A program made the translations under genes and the position numbers. From assembly GCA_938034415.1 (NCBI GenBank), contig CALHLE010000007.1, positions 1 through 55,620 of the forward strand: 55,620 nucleotides of DNA, read 5' to 3'. This document shows positions 1 to 8,500 of the stretch, piece by piece. Every line of letters begins with the position of its first letter. Position 1 is the first letter of the stretch. The notes under the pieces are model-generated. The model was not told the origin of the DNA, made no database searches, and saw only the letters and a program-made list of their open reading frames with translations. This stretch comes from an uncultured Anaerolineae bacterium (lineage in GTDB: Bacteria > Chloroflexota > Anaerolineae > J036 > Brachytrichaceae).

Positions 1-126
1 GCTGAGCGGCGGCCAGCTCCTCCAGGCGCTGCTCGGTGCGTTGCTGAGCGGCGGCCAGCTCCTCCAGGCGCTGCTCGGTGCGCTGCTGAGCGGCGGCCAG
101 CTCCTCCAGGCGCTGCTCGGTGCGCT
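1..126. repeat. 42-bp tandem repeat, 3 near-identical copies
   Basis: Units at 1-42, 43-84 and 85-126 are almost identical; copy 1 differs from the others at one base near its end. A diverged continuation starts at 127. The array may continue left of the window. Each unit encodes 14 residues, so gain or loss of a copy keeps the coiled-coil frame. Confidence 0.9.
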
Positions 127-421
127 GCTGAGCGACGGCCAAGTCGGCCAGCGCTTTCTCGACCTGGCGAAAGCGCTCTTCGGTGCTGCGGGCAAATTGC
201 TCTACGGTGGCGGCCAAGTCGGCCAGTGTTTTCTCGACCTGGCGAAAGCGCTCTTCGGTGCTGCGGGCAAATTGATCTACGGTAGCAGCCAAGTCCTCCA
301 CCGTCTTGGGCAGCCGCAGAATGTCATCTGTCAGCAACAAGCGGCGCATCTCGGCGCGCCAGCTTGGCTGTTGCTCCAGCAACTTGACAAGGTCGTGGAA
401 ATCGGAAACGGTGAACGACAT
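1..421 (-). CDS. Coiled-coil protein with tandem heptad repeats (5' part of gene)
   Basis: The gene starts at the ATG complementary to 419-421 and reads leftward off the window, so only about 140 N-terminal residues are present. The protein opens with a short globular segment (MSFTVSDFHDLVKLLEQ) and then becomes a continuous predicted coiled coil. Its first part is two copies of a 25-residue unit containing ARSTEERFRQVEK; the second is at least three copies of a 14-residue unit (LEELAAAQQRTEQR), exactly two heptads. I recall this N-terminal segment followed by such coils from Chloroflexota and cyanobacterial proteins that end in a PD-(D/E)XK nuclease-like domain, but that end lies outside the window, so the function is unknown. 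There is no Shine-Dalgarno before the ATG; a TATAAT lies 19 nt upstream. Confidence 0.75.
   Translation of the reverse strand, partial: MSFTVSDFHDLVKLLEQQPSWRAEMRRLLLTDDILRLPKTVEDLAATVDQFARSTEERFRQVEKTLADLAATVEQFARSTEERFRQVEKALADLAVAQQRTEQRLEELAAAQQRTEQRLEELAAAQQRTEQRLEELAAAQ
138..287. repeat. 75-bp tandem repeat, 2 copies
   Basis: Units at 138-212 and 213-287 differ at about five positions, and a third partial copy begins at 288. Each unit encodes 25 residues of the coiled-coil protein on the minus strand. Confidence 0.85.
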
Positions 422-440
422 TGGCTTTGAAACCACGACG

Positions 441-446
441 ATTATA
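441..446 (-). promoter_or_regulatory. Candidate -10 element (TATAAT) for the coiled-coil gene
   Basis: A perfect TATAAT on the minus strand ends 19 nt before the start at 421. No good -35 is seen 17 nt upstream. A second TATAAT lies on the plus strand at 461-466, so this 276-base gap (422-697) may hold divergent promoters; I see no gene in it. Confidence 0.45.
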
Positions 447-685
447 GCAGTCGTTATCGCTATAATTTTGACAGCGTCATTTGACAGGGCGCGCTTCTCT
501 GCGGGAGCGAGACGTGGGGGCAAGCATTGCCTGCGTCAGCCCCAAAATACGCCCTTATCAACACCGCAGCCCAAACTAGGCTGGTAACGTCAACCTTGGT
601 GATCATCTGCGCAGTCCACCCTTCTGGGTGTCCGTGGCGCTGTGGCTGGGTAGCTGGGCCGAAGGATTGCCGAGTTGAGCGCGGT

Positions 686-691
686 TACAAT
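686..691 (+). promoter_or_regulatory. Candidate -10 element (TACAAT), leaderless type
   Basis: TACAAT ends 6 nt before the ATG at 698, and no Shine-Dalgarno fits in the gap. Transcription would start at or next to the start codon. Confidence 0.5.
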
Positions 692-697
692 CGCGAC

Positions 698-1360
698 ATG
701 CACCGCTCGCCGATTGCTTGGTTGTATTGGCTTTTGTTCGTCGTCTGTTTGGGGCTGGTCATCGCGCTGAACTTGCCCTGGTCGGGTTTGCCGCCGCAGG
801 ACCCTGGCGCGTTGCTGCGCGACAACTGGTTTTTGTGGGGTTTCAACTACTTCGGCATCCTGCTGATGCCGCTGGCGGGATTGGTGATTGACGACGCGCT
901 GCGCCGGGAGATGCGCTGGCCGCTCTACGTCGTCCCGATGTTCGTCGTCGGGATCCTCGCGCTAAGCGTATACATGGCGCGCCGGCCGGCCGGCGACCTG
1001 GCCAAGCGCGAGACGCCGCGCCTGCTCGAACTGCGCTGGCTGTGGTGGGTCTTGTGCGCTGCGGTAATCTTGATCGGCGCATTCTTCCTGCCGCGCGGCT
1101 CGCTGCCGGAACTCGTGGACACAATGAGCCGCAACCTCGGCCTGTCGTTCATGTGGTTGGACATCGCGCTCAACCAGATCGTTGCGCTGCCGCTGGCCCA
1201 GGCCGACATGCGGCGTCGCGGCGTCGCAGCGCAAGCGCAGACGACTTGGCTGATCGCTATTCTGCTCACCGGCCCACTCGGCTTATGCGCTTATATGGCG
1301 ACGCGGCCGGGCGTCGCGGCCGACTTCCGCGCGCCAACAGCGCGGGCCGAGCTGTCTTGA
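698..1360 (+). CDS. Multi-pass membrane protein of unknown function
   Basis: A 220-residue protein with about five or six hydrophobic helices: near residues 8-25, 47-65, 75-93, 115-135 and 185-205, with a weaker one at 150-165. The last third carries a W/D-rich segment (FMWLDIALNQ) and then LTGPLGLCAYMATRP. That arrangement faintly recalls small DUF2834-type membrane proteins, but I cannot assign a family. The frame stays open upstream to 527. I chose the ATG at 698 because the hydrophobic N-terminus begins there and a TACAAT sits 6 nt before it. It converges on sixA with a gap of only 12 bases and no evident terminator. Confidence 0.75.
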   Translation: MHRSPIAWLYWLLFVVCLGLVIALNLPWSGLPPQDPGALLRDNWFLWGFNYFGILLMPLAGLVIDDALRREMRWPLYVVPMFVVGILALSVYMARRPAGDLAKRETPRLLELRWLWWVLCAAVILIGAFFLPRGSLPELVDTMSRNLGLSFMWLDIALNQIVALPLAQADMRRRGVAAQAQTTWLIAILLTGPLGLCAYMATRPGVAADFRAPTARAELS

Positions 1361-1372
1361 GCATTGCGCGGC

Positions 1373-1864
1373 TCAGGTATGCCCCTTGGGCGTGTCGAAG
1401 CGCACCTCAACCGGCTTGCTGTTCACCACGTCCACCCAGCGCTTCACGTCGAAGGTGAGTTCGACCACGGCGCAGGTGGGCAGGTCTTCAATGTCGTCGC
1501 TGAACCGATGCGCTAACTCGGTCAACTCCGGGTTGTGGCCGATGAGCATCACTTGCTCGTGCGCGTCATCGAGTTCCTGGATCAGGTAGAGCAGGGTGCT
1601 GACTTGCGCGCCGTAGATGCGCCGGTCTATCACGATGGCCTCGCGGTCATAGCCGATCTTTTCAGCGATGAGCTGCGCCGTGTTGACCGCGCGCGCGGCA
1701 GAGCTGGATAGGATGAGGTCTGGACAGATGCCGCGCTTCGCCAGGCGTTCGCCCATCTTGGGCGCGTCGCGCAGGCCGCGTGGATTCAGTGGGCGGTCGT
1801 GATCGGGCAACGACGGATCATCCCAACTCGATTTGGCGTGGCGAACCAAGATCAAAGTCTTCAT
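1373..1864 (-). CDS. sixA: SixA-type phosphohistidine phosphatase (histidine phosphatase superfamily)
   Basis: A 163-residue protein opening with LILVRHAKSSWDDP, which holds the RH of the histidine phosphatase superfamily; the His accepts the phosphate. DRPLNPRGLRDAPKMGERL and ILSSSAARAVNTAQ follow as in SixA proteins, and MLIGHNPELTEL supplies the second catalytic His. Length matches SixA (about 160 residues), and the larger inserts of phosphoglycerate mutases are missing. E. coli SixA dephosphorylates phosphohistidine proteins. Here the gene lies 42 bp downstream of a CYTH-CHAD gene on the same strand, suggesting an operon tied to phosphate or polyphosphate metabolism. The family call is firm; the substrate is not known. 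Confidence 0.9.
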   Translation of the reverse strand: MKTLILVRHAKSSWDDPSLPDHDRPLNPRGLRDAPKMGERLAKRGICPDLILSSSAARAVNTAQLIAEKIGYDREAIVIDRRIYGAQVSTLLYLIQELDDAHEQVMLIGHNPELTELAHRFSDDIEDLPTCAVVELTFDVKRWVDVVNSKPVEVRFDTPKGHT

Positions 1865-1906
1865 ACGTCGTCCTCCGGCGCGATGAACTGCCTCGGTTGA
1901 CGGGAT

Positions 1907-3535
1907 TCATTCCAAGGCGCGCCATAGCTTCTTCCAGGCTTTGCCCTTGATGCGCCGATAGACCTTGGGGAACTCAGCGCGCAGCGCCTCGGCCTGTTGG
2001 GCGTAGCGTTGTGAGACCTCGCCAAGCGCGAAGATAGCCTGCGCTGGCAATTCATGTTGCGATGTCAGGCTCAAGCGGCGCATCTCCTCGATGGCGACAT
2101 GCGCATCCTGGAGCAAGCCGAGCAGGTCTTGCAGCGCTGTCAAGCGCGGCAAATAAGCGCGTATAGCCTTCCGGTAGAGCGGCGAGGCGAATTCCAGCGC
2201 GTAGCGCAACCGCTTACAACGAATGCGCAGCGCGTGATATTCGCTCGGCGACGAATCTTGCGCGACCGCGTCGCCCAGCTTGCGCAGCTTATCGTAGCGG
2301 CGGCGGATCAGGCCGGGCATCTCCGCGCGAGCCGGCTTCATGCATTGCTCGCTCGCGTCCAAACACGCGTCGTCGCGCAAAAAGCCAGTGAATTCGGCGA
2401 CCAGTCGCTCATAGCGCGCCGAGTTCAGTCCACGGAGTAGCTTCACCTGCGCTTGCTCGCGCCGACGAGTCAAAAGCGCGATCACGTCATCCAGGGCGTG
2501 CAGGGCATCGTCTGCGCGCCATTCGGCCAGGCGCGCCAGTTGCACGTCCAAGTCGCGCGCCTCGCCGAGGAGTCGGGCCACCCAGCGCAGCTCGTCGCGC
2601 AGGTGCTGCGCAGCGGACGGCAAATAATCGCGAAAAAGGCTCAAGGCCGCGCGCAGCCGGCGCGTGGCCACGCGCGCCTGATGCACGGCTTCGCTATCTT
2701 CGCCCAGCCGCACCGCCGGCTCCCGAGCCAGGAGCCGCGCGAAATGCTCGCGCAGCGCGGCGTACGCTAGCTTGCTGATGCTTGGGTCGTCGCTCAGATG
2801 GCCGACGTCCCTGGGCTGGCCGAGGTCGGGCGTAAACGCCGGCCGCAAGCGCTGTGCGCGCAGGCCAAGCTCGAACTTGGAATCGGCCGCCGGACGCAGC
2901 CGGCGCGCTGCGCGCATCTCGGCGACGAAGGCCGCCATAGCATCGAGCGCGTCGTTGGATGCGCCATCGGACGAGAGTTCTACCTCGACGCGCTGAAAGT
3001 GCGTTGGCTCGCGTCGCAGATCAGCGGCGATGAACACGTCGTCGAGGGCGATCTCTGCCAATCGCGCGCCGTCCTGATACACGCCAATGCGCTGGCGTCG
3101 AGTGCGCGCGTCGAACAGGCGGCGCAGCATATGCGCTGCGCGCTTGCCCATCACAGCTTTCAAGCGCCGCCCGACCGGCCCCCGCGCACGAATGACGCTC
3201 TGAATGGGGTCGCCGCCGGCGCGCTTGAGACTCAGCGGCTCGTTGATTTCGCGCCGCCGACGTAGCCCGTCCTTCCGAGTGCCGAATGACTTGAGCGTGG
3301 CCTCGGCCGGCTCGCCTTCGACCTGCCGCACGCGCAACACGTAGCCCGCGCGAAAGAGCCGCCAGTCGGGCGTGTCGTAGTAGCGATCAACGTGCTCCTT
3401 CGGCGCATCAAAGCGCAATTGCAAGTCGCCGGCCTGAGCGCGCTCGCGCAGCCAGCTTTCTACTGCGTCGAGGTCGTCAATGTCGAACTGCCATTCGATT
3501 TCCTGTTGACGCTCAGCAGTGTCGGTCGGCACCAT
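1907..3535 (-). CDS. CYTH and CHAD domain protein
   Basis: A 542-residue two-domain protein. The N-terminal CYTH domain (about residues 10-215) has the family features [28 protein letters not shown] and a final [14 protein letters not shown] enzymes form a tunnel that hydrolyses triphosphates or polyphosphate. The signature at residues 12-16 is EIEWQ where EXEXK is usual, so the Lys is lost. The C-terminal CHAD domain (about 255-540) is helical and rich in conserved His and Arg, as in [18 protein letters not shown] and [21 protein letters not shown] domains bind inorganic polyphosphate. The frame is open to 3598, but the CYTH domain begins just after the ATG at 3535, so I use that. The gene is followed 42 bp later by sixA. 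Confidence 0.88.
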   Translation of the reverse strand: MVPTDTAERQQEIEWQFDIDDLDAVESWLRERAQAGDLQLRFDAPKEHVDRYYDTPDWRLFRAGYVLRVRQVEGEPAEATLKSFGTRKDGLRRRREINEPLSLKRAGGDPIQSVIRARGPVGRRLKAVMGKRAAHMLRRLFDARTRRQRIGVYQDGARLAEIALDDVFIAADLRREPTHFQRVEVELSSDGASNDALDAMAAFVAEMRAARRLRPAADSKFELGLRAQRLRPAFTPDLGQPRDVGHLSDDPSISKLAYAALREHFARLLAREPAVRLGEDSEAVHQARVATRRLRAALSLFRDYLPSAAQHLRDELRWVARLLGEARDLDVQLARLAEWRADDALHALDDVIALLTRRREQAQVKLLRGLNSARYERLVAEFTGFLRDDACLDASEQCMKPARAEMPGLIRRRYDKLRKLGDAVAQDSSPSEYHALRIRCKRLRYALEFASPLYRKAIRAYLPRLTALQDLLGLLQDAHVAIEEMRRLSLTSQHELPAQAIFALGEVSQRYAQQAEALRAEFPKVYRRIKGKAWKKLWRALE

Positions 3536-3710
3536 ATTGCATATCGGAATGCGGCCCAGACGACGCGACGATCTTTCAAGCGCCACGTGAGCGCGCAAGT
3601 CGTCGGCACAATATTAGCCGTCAACTTAACTCTTTTCAACCTGTACTGCTTCGTGCCCTGGCGCTCGCCCGCAGGAGCGCGCGGCTTTCACCAATCTAGG
3701 AGAAGCGTGC

Positions 3711-3716
3711 TACATT
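3711..3716 (+). promoter_or_regulatory. Candidate -10 element (TACATT), leaderless type
   Basis: TACATT ends 8 nt before the GTG start of purQ at 3725, with no Shine-Dalgarno between them. Confidence 0.4.
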
Positions 3717-3724
3717 ATCCCGCC

Positions 3725-4573
3725 GTGAACGCTCGTCCGCGCATTTTGATCCTATATGCCTCCGGCACCAACCGCGACCGCGACGCCGCCGCCGCCTGCG
3801 AGCTGGCCGGCGGCGCGCCTGAAATCGTCCATGTCAACCAACTGCGCGCCGGCGAGCGTTGCTGGTCAGATTACCAGATGCTGGTGCTGCCCGGCGGCTT
3901 TAGCTACGGCGATGCGCTCGGCGCCGGCCGGCTGGTGGCGCTCGACCTCAATGTGTATTTTGCCGATGAAGTGCGCGCGTTTGTGGAGTCCGGCAAACCA
4001 GTGCTCGGCATTTGCAACGGCTTCCAGGCGTTGGTGAAAGCCGGCATCCTGCCCGGTTGCGAAACCGGCGACGCGGCGCAGTGCGCCACACTGGCCCGCA
4101 ACGCGCGCGGCCACTTCGAGTGCCGGTGGGTCACGCTCATCCCCAACCCAGAGAGTCCGTGCCTGTTCACCCGCGGCCTCAGTGAGCCTATCTACTGCCC
4201 AGTAGCGCATGGCGAAGGCAACTTCATCCCACGCGATGAGGCCATGCTGATGGCGCTGCGGGCGCGCAACCAGATCGCGCTGACCTACGGAAGGCAAGGG
4301 AGCGTGTTGAGGCGTGAGGAAGAACTAGCAGTTGAAGCTCAGCCATCGCTTCTCGGCTCCTGGTCTTCGGTTGGTTATCCCGACAATCCGAATGGCTCGG
4401 TCGCGGACATTGCCGGCATTTGCAATGCGCAGGGCAACGTGCTGGGCTTGATGCCACACCCGGAGAACCACATTTACCCGTGGCAGCACCCACGCTGGAC
4501 GCGCGGGGAGGGCGGGGGGCTGGGGTTGGCCCTCTTTCAGGCGGCCATCCGCGCGCTGGCCTGCGGCGTTTGA
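3725..4573 (+). CDS. purQ: Phosphoribosylformylglycinamidine synthase, glutaminase subunit PurQ
   Basis: A 282-residue class I glutamine amidotransferase that supplies ammonia to PurL in step 4 of purine synthesis. The features are [10 protein letters not shown] near residues 57-66, the nucleophile in LGICNGFQ (Cys 97), PVAHGEGNF, and the catalytic His-Glu in GLMPHPEN near the C-terminus. The length fits the longer PurQ form rather than the ~225-residue form that works with PurS. The frame is open a further 111 codons upstream, but that stretch is antisense to the CYTH-CHAD start and has no PurQ homology. The GTG at 3725 lies just before the first beta strand (RILILYASG) and 8 nt after a TACATT. 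No purL or purS is in the window. Confidence 0.92.
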   Translation: MNARPRILILYASGTNRDRDAAAACELAGGAPEIVHVNQLRAGERCWSDYQMLVLPGGFSYGDALGAGRLVALDLNVYFADEVRAFVESGKPVLGICNGFQALVKAGILPGCETGDAAQCATLARNARGHFECRWVTLIPNPESPCLFTRGLSEPIYCPVAHGEGNFIPRDEAMLMALRARNQIALTYGRQGSVLRREEELAVEAQPSLLGSWSSVGYPDNPNGSVADIAGICNAQGNVLGLMPHPENHIYPWQHPRWTRGEGGGLGLALFQAAIRALACGV

Positions 4574-4599
4574 ACTGATTCTAGGTGGCTTCAGTTTGT

Positions 4600-4626
4600 C
4601 GGCTGTGCGTAAGCATTGCGCAGCCG
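4600..4626 (+). terminator. Weak hairpin after purQ
   Basis: A 9-bp stem with one G-U pair (left arm about 4600-4608, right arm 4618-4626) closes a 9-nt loop. There is no T-run after it, so it is at best a weak or factor-assisted terminator. Confidence 0.25.
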
Positions 4627-4646
4627 GCTTGCGCTGTGAACTGAAT

Positions 4647-4652
4647 TAGAAT
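4647..4652 (+). promoter_or_regulatory. Candidate -10 element (TAGAAT), leaderless type
   Basis: TAGAAT ends 6 nt before the ATG at 4659, the same spacing as at 698 and 26900. No Shine-Dalgarno is present. Confidence 0.5.
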
Positions 4653-4658
4653 CCGCTT

Positions 4659-4883
4659 ATGCTGACGAGACTAAGAGCGTTTGCCGAGAAGCATCCTCGG
4701 CTGGCGGCGTGGATCGCACTGGCGGCCGGCATGGTCATCATCCTCATCATTGCCGCCCGCGACGTCGGCCTGTTGTGGAACCAGTGGCTGTTCCTGATCC
4801 TGGCCACCATTGCGTTGGCCGGCTTGTGCGTGTGGATCATCGGCTGGGAGGCAAACGACGATGCGCCGGCAGCGTCCGAATAA
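4659..4883 (+). CDS. Small membrane protein with two transmembrane helices
   Basis: A 74-residue protein with a positively charged N-terminus (LTRLRAFAEKHPR), two hydrophobic segments (about 16-33 and 42-62) separated by a short polar turn, and an acidic tail (EANDDAPAASE). It has the shape of a small helical-hairpin membrane protein. I recognise no family and infer no function. The reading frame, the TAGAAT 6 nt upstream and the amphipathic layout support a real gene. It converges on mobA with a gap of 11 bases. Confidence 0.65.
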   Translation: MLTRLRAFAEKHPRLAAWIALAAGMVIILIIAARDVGLLWNQWLFLILATIALAGLCVWIIGWEANDDAPAASE

Positions 4884-4894
4884 TGCGCTCGCTG

Positions 4895-5518
4895 CTACCC
4901 GCTTGCGCGCTGCTCGGCAGCGCGGAACGCCTCCGGGGTATTGACGTTGACGAAGGCAAGCCCTTCCGGGTCGAAGCGGGTGATCTCCTCTTGTGTGATG
5001 AAGCGCGTGCGCACGCGCCGTAACCAATCGGCCATCTTTAGCTCGCCGGCATCGAGCGCGGCTTTCATCGCCGGCGCACAGGTCGCCGCGCGATAGACGG
5101 CGTGCAGCGCCTCCGGCCCGTTGGCCGTCAAGGGCACCACGGCGTCGCAGCCTTCCGCTGCTAACACTTGGCAGGCGTGGGCGAGCACGGCCGCGTTGAC
5201 GAACGGCATGTCGCAGGCCACCAGCGCCAGCGCGACCGAACGACAGGCCGTCGCCGCTGTGAACGCGCCGCCCAGTGGGCCGTGGTCGGGCAATATGTCT
5301 CGCAGCATGGGCAAATCGAGAAAGCGATATGCGCCGGGGCGGTTGGTGATGAGGATGATCTCGTCCGAGATCGGCCGCACGCGCTCAACCACACGCTGGA
5401 CGAGCGGCTGACCCAGAAAAGGCATCAACCCCTTGTCTTGCCCCATCCGGCGCGACCGTCCGCCGCACAGGACCGCGACCGTCAAGTTGCGCCGCAGTTC
5501 GTCCGTCACGCGATGCAC
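4895..5518 (-). CDS. mobA: Molybdenum cofactor guanylyltransferase MobA
   Basis: A protein of about 207 residues of the MobA family, which transfers GMP to molybdopterin to make the guanine dinucleotide cofactor. The N-terminus carries the nucleotide-binding signature LCGGRSRRMGQDKG followed by FLGQPLVQRV. Next come LRDILPDHGPLGGAFTA and ALVACDMPFVN; the Asp in ACDMPF is the expected metal ligand. The end of dnaE lies within its 5' end: the GTG at 5518 overlaps it by 13 bp, and a second in-frame GTG at 5509 would give a 4-base GTGA overlap. Either arrangement implies translational coupling to dnaE. No other molybdenum cofactor gene or molybdoenzyme is in the window. Confidence 0.88.
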   Translation of the reverse strand: MHRVTDELRRNLTVAVLCGGRSRRMGQDKGLMPFLGQPLVQRVVERVRPISDEIILITNRPGAYRFLDLPMLRDILPDHGPLGGAFTAATACRSVALALVACDMPFVNAAVLAHACQVLAAEGCDAVVPLTANGPEALHAVYRAATCAPAMKAALDAGELKMADWLRRVRTRFITQEEITRFDPEGLAFVNVNTPEAFRAAEQRASG

Positions 5519-8500
5519 TGCGCGCCGAGCAGCGCGGTCAGTTCCTTGCGCAGTTCCGGGCAGTCGCGCGTGGCGTCATTGGGGAAGTCGAGCGTCACGG
5601 CCTTGCCGTTCGCCTGCCGCAGCGTCAGGGTAAACGGTTGATCGCCCCGGTACTTGCGCAGCGTCTGCAATACGGCTTCCAGCTTGGCCACGTCGCTGCG
5701 CGGGTCGCCGTTGCGGTGCATGATGATGCGCAGCGGCTCGCGAGCAGCAAAAATGGGGGGCAGGTCCTGCGCGTTGGGATGCGGGTTCTCAACGGCTGCC
5801 GGCTCGCCCTCGGCGGCAGGTGCAGGCCGCCCGCCGTCATTCGACCCGTCGAGCAGCAATGCTGCCGCGTTGGCTGCAGGGCGCGATGTGATGGCCCGAT
5901 CATCGGCAGTTGCATTTGCTTCGATGCCAGGCGCGGGGGCATAGGGGATGCTGACGCCATCATCGGTGAAGCTGACCTCGTCCAAGGCGACTAGGTCATC
6001 CGTGCGCAGTTCAGCGCTGTCGATCGCGTCGGTTGAGGATGGTGGTGGCGCGTATGCCGGCTCAGCTTGCAGAGAGTCGAAGTAAGCGTTGATGACTTCT
6101 TCGGCGACTGCGTGGTTTGATTCGGAGATGTAGCTATGTGCGGCAGGGGCGTCGTCGGCGCTGCGGGCGATCTCGAACGAATCGCTGACCTTCTCGACTA
6201 GGATCTTCGGTGCGCTGCCCGACTGCACCTCGGCTTTGCCCCAAACCAGCAGCGCCTTATCTTTCTGGAACTTGTCCTGGTATTTCTCCCAGGTCTTAGG
6301 GAAGATGGTCAGCTCCAGCCGGCCGTACATATCTTCTAGCTCGCCGAAAGCCATCGGCTTGCCGGCCTTGGTGGTGTGGGGGCGGATGGAGCTGACCACG
6401 CCGGCCACGACTACCTTCTGCCCGTTGTCGCCCTCGGTCAACGAGGCGCTGGTGTGCGTGATCTGATGCTGAAGCGCGTCGAGTTGCGCCTGGAGCGGGT
6501 GCGCGGAGACGTAGGTGCCGAGCAGTTCCTTCTCTTCTTGCAGCAGTTGCTTGCGCGGGATCTCGCGGACTTGCTTGGGCAGGACGATGAGGGCCTCATC
6601 GCCGGCGTCATCCAGCCCGCCGAACAACATGCCCTGGCCGCGCTCGGCGGCGCGGCGCGCCGTTGTGGCCAAGCCGATCATCTGATCGACGACCGCCAAC
6701 AGTTGCGAGCGCGAACCGAAGTCGTCGAATGCGCCGACCTTGATGAGCGACTCGAGCGCCCGTTTGTTCAGCGCCGTCATATCCACGCGCCGACAGAAGT
6801 CATCGAGCGACTTGAATCGCCCGCCCTGCTTGCGCGCCTCGACGATGGCGCGCACCGGCCCTTCGCCGACTCCCTTGATCGCCATCAAGCCGAAGCGGAT
6901 CGCGCCGATGCTGTCCTTGGACTTAAAGTTCGGTGGGGTTTCGATGGTGAAATCGGCGTCGCTGGCGTTCACGCTGGGCGGCAGGATTTTGATGCCGTGC
7001 TGTTTGGCGTCGGCAATCAGCGCGGCGATCTTCGTGGTGTTGCCGCTCTCGCAGGTGAGCAGCGCGCAGATGTATTCGAGCGGATAGACCGCCTTTAGCC
7101 AGGCGGTCTGGCAGGTGATGGCTGCGTAGTCGGCTGCATGCGCCTTGGGGAAGCCGTAACGCGCGAAGTATTCGATGTCGCCGAAGATGGCCTCGGCCAG
7201 TTCTGCGCTGTAGCCTTTCTTGACCGCACCCTCGCGGAACTTAGTCTTGTGCTTCAGCAGTTGCTCCGCGTTCTTCTTGGCGACGGCTTTGCGGATGGTA
7301 TCCGCTTCGCCCACTGAGTAGCCGGCGATGTCGCGGGCTACTCGCATGATCTGCTCTTGATACACGATGATGCCGTATGTTTCGCCGAGCGCCGGCGCCA
7401 GATCGGGGTGGCGATATTGCACCTGCTCTTCGCCGTGCATGCGCCGGATGTAGGTGGGGATGTACTCCATCGGCCCGGGCCGGAAGAGCGCCAGCGCTGC
7501 GACCACGTGCTGAAAGCGCGTCGGCTTCATCTGCATCATCAGGTTGCGCATGCCGGTGCCTTCTACCTGGAATACGCCTTGCACGTCGCCTTGTGACAAC
7601 AGCTCGTATACGCGCCGGTCGTGGATTGGAATGTTGGTCAGGTTCAGCTTGAGGCCGTGACGCTGCTCGATCAATTCGCAGGCCTTGCGCATGATGGTCA
7701 GCGTAGATAAGCCGAGGTAGTCCATCTTCAGGAGGCCGATGGACTCCAGGTGCGTCATCTCGTATTGCGTGACGGCGTTGAGCTGCGGGGTGAGCGGCGT
7801 GCCGGTCAATCGGTTCAACGGCGCATATTCGATCAGCGGGCGATCGGCGATCACCACGCCGGCGGCGTGGGTGCCGGCGTTGCGCACCGTGCCTTCGACC
7901 TTGATGGCGCGGTCGTACAGCTCCCGCACGTGCGGCTCGCTCTCGTAGAGCCGCTTGAGCTCGGGCACCTGCTCCAGGGCCTGCGTCAAGGTGATCGGCT
8001 TGCCGGGGATGGCCGGCACGAGTGACGTGATGCGCGACACTTCGTTCAGCGGGATGTCGAGCACGCGCCCCACATCCTTGAGCGCGGCGCGGGCGGCCAT
8101 AGTGCCGAAGGTGATGATCTGGGCTACGTTCTCGCGACCGTACTTGGCTATCGTGTAATCCACGAGCAGCCCGCGCTGGTCGTCGGGGAAGTCCATGTCA
8201 ATGTCCGGCATGGACACGCGCCCGGGATTGAGAAAGCGCTCGAACAGCAGATCGTTGCTGACCGGCTCGATGTAGCTCAAGCCGAGCACGTATGACACCA
8301 TGCTGCCGGCGGCGCTGCCGCGCACATTCCACCAGATGCCGGACTCGCGCGCGAAGCGGATGAGGTCCCATACGATCAAGAAATAGGTGGCGAAACCCAT
8401 CTCGATGATCACGCTCAACTCATACTCCAAGCGCTGGCGCAGCGCGCTGGGGCGCAGCGCCGGGTTGCTGCGCGACTCCGGTAGCGCGAGGGGCGAGCGG

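Noticed and set aside
1-287. CRISPR array
   Set aside because: The repeats are directly adjacent with no spacers and are in frame with a coding sequence.
41-430. Plus-strand frame through the 42-bp repeats (LLSGGQLLQALLGA type)
   Set aside because: The repeats are in frame on both strands, but the minus strand gives amphipathic heptads, a real start and a recognised N-terminus.
3392-3724. N-terminal extension of purQ by 111 codons
   Set aside because: It has no PurQ homology, is antisense to the CYTH domain, and a promoter-like TACATT lies just before the GTG at 3725.
4600-4626. Riboswitch or small RNA after purQ
   Set aside because: There is only a single short hairpin with no conserved aptamer features; it is listed as a weak terminator instead.
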